NCBI GenBank assembly: GCA_003242115.1
Contig: QBMP01000047.1
Coordinates: forward strand, 10,431 to 19,001
Reading direction: 5' to 3'
DNA from: Phormidesmis priestleyi
Lineage (GTDB): Bacteria > Cyanobacteriota > Cyanobacteriia > Phormidesmidales > Phormidesmidaceae
DNA: 8,571 nucleotides
Shown: one piece after another, positions 6,891-8,571 of the stretch
Position numbering within the stretch: the first letter of the stretch is position 1
Layout of the letters: each line of letters begins with the position of its first letter
Translations under genes and position numbers: made by a program
Notes under the pieces: generated by a model
The model's input: only the letters and a program-made list of their open reading frames with translations
Database searches by the model: none
What the model was told of the DNA's origin: nothing

Positions 6891-6994
6891 TAGATCGCAA
6901 AGCTGGGAACAATGTCTTTAGGCTTAAGCGGGGCATCCCTTATGAGCGCATCCACAAAGCACAAGGCGGTAATATTCACTTCAAGGAGAACTAA
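6881..6994 (+). pseudogene. 3' remnant of an unrecognised gene, cut at the repeat junction
   Basis: After the repeat ends at 6890, an open frame runs to a TAA at 6992-6994 and reads LDRKAGNNVFRLKRG, then IPYERIHKAQGGNIHFKEN. The composition looks like a real protein end: charged, with a tyrosine/histidine-rich motif and no low complexity. The repeat interrupts its upstream part. A TTG at 6881, inside the repeat, would give a 37-residue peptide, but a broken gene is more likely. Its stop codon directly abuts the next small ORF, which suggests that the two once formed an operon. I do not recognise the family and assign no function. Confidence 0.4.
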
Positions 6995-7213
6995 ATAGCA
7001 GAACTCATTAGCAAGGGAAAAGCAGAGTCTCTGTGGCTACTGAAGACGGGAAAGTTCCCTGGCATCACCGATTTACATATTCACCAGCACAGCAGTGGTT
7101 TGACTCTTACAGCGACATACAAAGGGCATAAAGAGCATCTAGATATAGACTTGCGTCAGACAGTTGAGGATTTTGGAGGAACTTTGGACTATTGCTATAC
7201 TGGCTTACGATAG
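6995..7213 (+). CDS. Small unrecognised protein with an apparent ATA start
   Basis: An open frame of 72 codons ending in TAG. It begins with ATA directly after the TAA of the preceding frame, with AAGGAG 6 bases before it (6983-6988). The sequence starts (M)AELISKGKAESLWLLKTG and continues KFPGITDLHIHQHSSG, LTLTATYKGHKEHLDIDLRQ and TVEDFGGTLDYCYTGLR. It looks like a compact soluble domain with alternating hydrophobic residues. No ATG, GTG or TTG occurs near the expected start; ATT at 7007 is the nearest other rare start. Either ATA replaced an ATG and the gene is silenced, or a rare start is used. The correct spacing to AAGGAG favours ATA as the original start position. Family unknown; the position next to a truncated gene and before a toxin-antitoxin pair would suit an immunity or antitoxin-like role, but this is speculation. 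Confidence 0.5.
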   Translation: MAELISKGKAESLWLLKTGKFPGITDLHIHQHSSGLTLTATYKGHKEHLDIDLRQTVEDFGGTLDYCYTGLR

Positions 7214-7236
7214 AAATAGTTGGAGCGCTATTTACA

Positions 7237-7461
7237 ATGGCAGAACTACTTGCAAGAATCACATTTAATCCTAAGCAGTGTGGTGGTCGTCCCTGTATTA
7301 GAGGTATGAGAATCCGAGTGTCGGATGTACTAGACTTATTTGCGGCAGGTTTAAGTGCCGAGCAAATTTTAGAAGAAATGCCTGATCTCGAAGCAAATGA
7401 CTTGAGAGCATCTCTTTTGTATGCTTCGCGGAAATTTAATCATCCGGTATTGGTAGCATGA
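7237..7461 (+). CDS. DUF433 family antitoxin-like protein
   Basis: A 74-residue protein with the DUF433 signature: an N-terminal beta element (ARITFNPKQCGGRPCIRGMR), then IRVSDVLDLFAAGLSAEQIL forming a helix-turn-helix-like region, and a C-terminal LLYASRKF. The domain is the antitoxin partner of DUF5615 PIN-like toxins, and such pairs are very common in cyanobacteria. The ATG at 7237 is preferred (GGAG about 11 bases upstream). A TTG at 7192 would add 15 residues with no family similarity and overlap the previous ORF. The last four bases, ATGA, overlap the toxin start, so translation is probably coupled. As an antitoxin it would bind the toxin and, through its DNA-binding part, repress the operon. 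No clear operator palindrome was identified. Confidence 0.88.
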   Translation: MAELLARITFNPKQCGGRPCIRGMRIRVSDVLDLFAAGLSAEQILEEMPDLEANDLRASLLYASRKFNHPVLVA

Positions 7462-7796
7462 CAATCTGGGTAGATGCACATCTATCTCCTGGAATTTCAG
7501 TTTGGATTTACAACACATTGAGAATTGAAGCAATAGCCTTGCGTGATCTTGGGCTAAGAGATGCTGAAGATACTGAAATCTTCGAGTCTGCAAAAACACA
7601 GCAAGCTATCGTAATGACTAAAGATAGTGATTTTGTAGATTTGGTTGAGCGACTAGGTTCACCACCTCAAATTATTTGGTTGACGTGTGGGAATACCTCC
7701 AATGCTAGACTACGCTATATTTTAATCAAGACGCTGCCGAGAGCATTAGAACTCCTAGCATCTGGTGAGGCATTAGTGGAAATTAGTGGAGATTGA
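7458..7796 (+). CDS. DUF5615 PIN-like toxin
   Basis: A 112-residue PIN-like protein of the DUF5615 family, the presumed ribonuclease partner of the DUF433 protein. Acidic residues suited to metal binding are visible: Asp6 in WVDAHLSP, the cluster LRDLGLRDAEDTEIF, and the conserved core AIVMTKDSDF, followed by PPQIIWLTCGN. The start ATG shares ATGA with the antitoxin stop, the standard coupled layout. The length is normal for the family and no residue appears to be lost. The gene ends 18 bases before the second 219-bp repeat copy. Toxin-antitoxin pairs frequently ride in integron cassettes, where they are thought to stabilise the array. The RNA target is unknown. Confidence 0.87.
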   Translation: MTIWVDAHLSPGISVWIYNTLRIEAIALRDLGLRDAEDTEIFESAKTQQAIVMTKDSDFVDLVERLGSPPQIIWLTCGNTSNARLRYILIKTLPRALELLASGEALVEISGD

Positions 7797-7813
7797 AAGC
7801 GATTTAACTTGGT

Positions 7814-8032
7814 CGTTATGCCGCTGACTATCGCTAGATATAACTTAGCCTTTCAAATGCCAGCCGCGTGGCTGTAAAAATGCTTGAATGCCGATTTTTT
7901 AAAGGGTTGAGCCGATGCCTGAGTGCTTTCGGCCTGTCCAAGGTAGGTGCGGGCTGACGCGATCACAACAGTTCCAATAAGCGCTACCGCTATTGACTTG
8001 GCTGAGGATGTGAATAGCTCGGTTGCGATCGC
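7814..8032. repeat. 219-bp direct repeat, copy 2
   Basis: This is the second copy of 6672-6890, with no difference seen by eye. It again begins with C and GTTATGC (7815-7821) and ends in GCGATCGC (8025-8032). This copy is continuous with more aldehyde dehydrogenase sequence to its right, so it is probably the original and copy 1 the derived one. The 17 bases between the toxin stop and this copy contain no recognisable attC boxes. Confidence 0.95.
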
Positions 8033-8138
8033 GGATATAAACCGCTGCTGTTAGGCCGTAATCGGTGTCATTCATCAGCGCGATCGCTTTCGCCACATCC
8101 ATCGGCGCACCGCCACCTACTGCAACAAAGACATCTTT
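7845..8138 (-). pseudogene. Chimeric relic: Fe-alcohol dehydrogenase fragment fused to aldehyde dehydrogenase C-terminus
   Basis: One minus-strand frame, from 8138 to a TAA at 7899, joins two unrelated families. The first 15-20 residues, KDVFVAVGGGAPMDVAKAIA, are the NAD-binding motif of iron-containing alcohol dehydrogenases. The rest, LMNDTDYGLTAAVYIRDRNR followed by SGSAYWNCCDRV and LPWTGRKHSGIGSTL, is the C-terminus of an aldehyde dehydrogenase. The fusion point falls at GCGATCGC (8080-8087). An internal TAA (7899-7901) interrupts the family end; KIGIQAFLQPRGWHLKG continues in the same frame to a TAA at 7845. Neither enzyme has its active site, so this is a deletion scar. An ATG at 8102 could start a 67-residue peptide, but no function is expected. 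Deletion in a glutamine synthetase / Fe-ADH / ALDH cluster would explain the order. Confidence 0.75.
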
Positions 8139-8571
8139 AAATATCTATGTATTGAGTCATCTCCCACTCTGTGACCTGTGTGCAAAAAGCATTCCACTCT
8201 TTTGCTTTAAATTCAAAGAATGTTTTCGCGCCTAGCTCACCCAACATCTCCATCAGCAGGTCGTCTTGCTTGAGTTCAGCGATCGCTTCCAGCAGACTCG
8301 TGGGCAAGGTCGGTAAATCTGGAAACTGTGCGCCTTGAGCAAAGAGATTTTCGTTGCTGCGATCGCCCGGATCGATTTGCTCACGAATACCCGCCAACCC
8401 CGCCGTCAAAATTCCTGCCAGGGCTAAATACAGGTTTGCCGAACCATCGATTAAGCGGCACTCAAAACGCCCTGCTTCAGGGATGCGCAGCATGTGCGAA
8501 CGGTTGTTGCCGCCATAGGAAATGTAGCGGGGCGTCCAGGTGCTGCCAGAAGTGGTCATACTCGCGCCGAG
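8137..8571 (-). CDS. Glutamine synthetase family enzyme, C-terminal part (runs off the window)
   Basis: The last 144 residues of a glutamine synthetase-like ligase; the frame is open through the right edge and begins upstream with LGASMTTSGSTWTPRYISYG. Catalytic-domain marks are GGNNRSHMLRIPE, then the glutamate/ATP-site segment FECRLIDGSANLYLALAGIL, and NENLFAQ. A helical tail follows, ending EWEMTQYIDI. Full-length members are about 430-470 residues, so roughly two thirds are missing. The sequence resembles the GlnT / gamma-glutamylamine-ligase-like branch more than the housekeeping GlnA; the substrate may be an amine other than ammonia. The internal ATG at 8559 is not the start. The TAA (8137-8139) overlaps the alcohol dehydrogenase relic, so the last residues may have been altered by the deletion. 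Whether the upstream part is intact cannot be seen. Confidence 0.85.
   Translation of the reverse strand, partial: LGASMTTSGSTWTPRYISYGGNNRSHMLRIPEAGRFECRLIDGSANLYLALAGILTAGLAGIREQIDPGDRSNENLFAQGAQFPDLPTLPTSLLEAIAELKQDDLLMEMLGELGAKTFFEFKAKEWNAFCTQVTEWEMTQYIDI

Noticed and set aside
6912..6998. A 28-residue peptide from the ATG at 6912
   Set aside because: It is in a different frame from the protein-like reading ending at 6994, has a simple composition and has no convincing ribosome site.
7740..7821. A second attC in front of the heptamer at 7815
   Set aside because: ATTTAAC and GCGATT near 7803 faintly resemble box sequences, but no R''/L'' partner complementary to GTTATGC and its flank could be found upstream.
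7899..8102. A 67-residue functional gene on the minus strand
   Set aside because: The sequence is the C-terminus of an aldehyde dehydrogenase joined to a piece of another dehydrogenase. It has no active site and is partly duplicated, so it is a relic.

Overview
The window looks like cyanobacterial chromosome. The octamer GCGATCGC (HIP1, the highly iterated palindrome of cyanobacteria) occurs 12 times by my count. The gene set includes Ycf34, a protein of cyanobacteria and plastids, and a Ser/Thr kinase with the N-terminal four-cysteine motif and C-terminal WD40 propeller typical of cyanobacteria. A filamentous or Leptolyngbya-like lineage is plausible, but the sequence alone does not fix the species.

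Left half (1-4821) is ordinary chromosome: the 3' end of an HU-type DNA-binding protein (+) with a hairpin after it; a DUF421/YetF-like membrane protein (-); a CCA-adding-enzyme family tRNA nucleotidyltransferase (-); ycf34 (+), divergent from cca; and the four-Cys kinase-WD40 protein (+).

Centre (about 4950-6679) is a small, decayed integron. It has a minus-strand integron-type tyrosine recombinase that has lost its C-terminal catalytic core through an internal deletion. Next come a candidate cassette promoter, three 41-bp tandem hairpin repeats, a crossover heptamer GTTATGC at 6021, one gene cassette carrying a RibD-C/dihydrofolate-reductase-family protein, and a well-formed 88-bp attC site (6592-6679) with R'', L'', L', R' boxes and an extrahelical G. 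I regard this as the most interesting system here.

Right part (6672-8571) is a rearranged mosaic. A 219-bp segment (an aldehyde dehydrogenase 3' end on the minus strand) occurs as two apparently identical direct copies at 6672-6890 and 7814-8032. Each copy starts one base before a GTTATGC crossover heptamer and ends at a HIP1 octamer. Between the copies lie a truncated reading frame, a small unrecognised ORF that appears to begin with ATA, and a DUF433/DUF5615 toxin-antitoxin pair. Beyond the second copy, the aldehyde dehydrogenase tail is fused in frame, at another HIP1 octamer, to a scrap of an iron-containing alcohol dehydrogenase. The C-terminal third of a glutamine synthetase family enzyme then runs off the window. 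The right side therefore looks like a collapsed glutamine synthetase / Fe-alcohol dehydrogenase / aldehyde dehydrogenase cluster against which the integron array abuts.

How it works together: the cassette promoter and attI-like region would express the reductase-family cassette. The resident integrase cannot catalyse recombination as it stands, so any present movement of cassettes would need an integrase supplied in trans. The toxin-antitoxin pair may help to stabilise the array. All assignments are by reading motifs; no database search was run.
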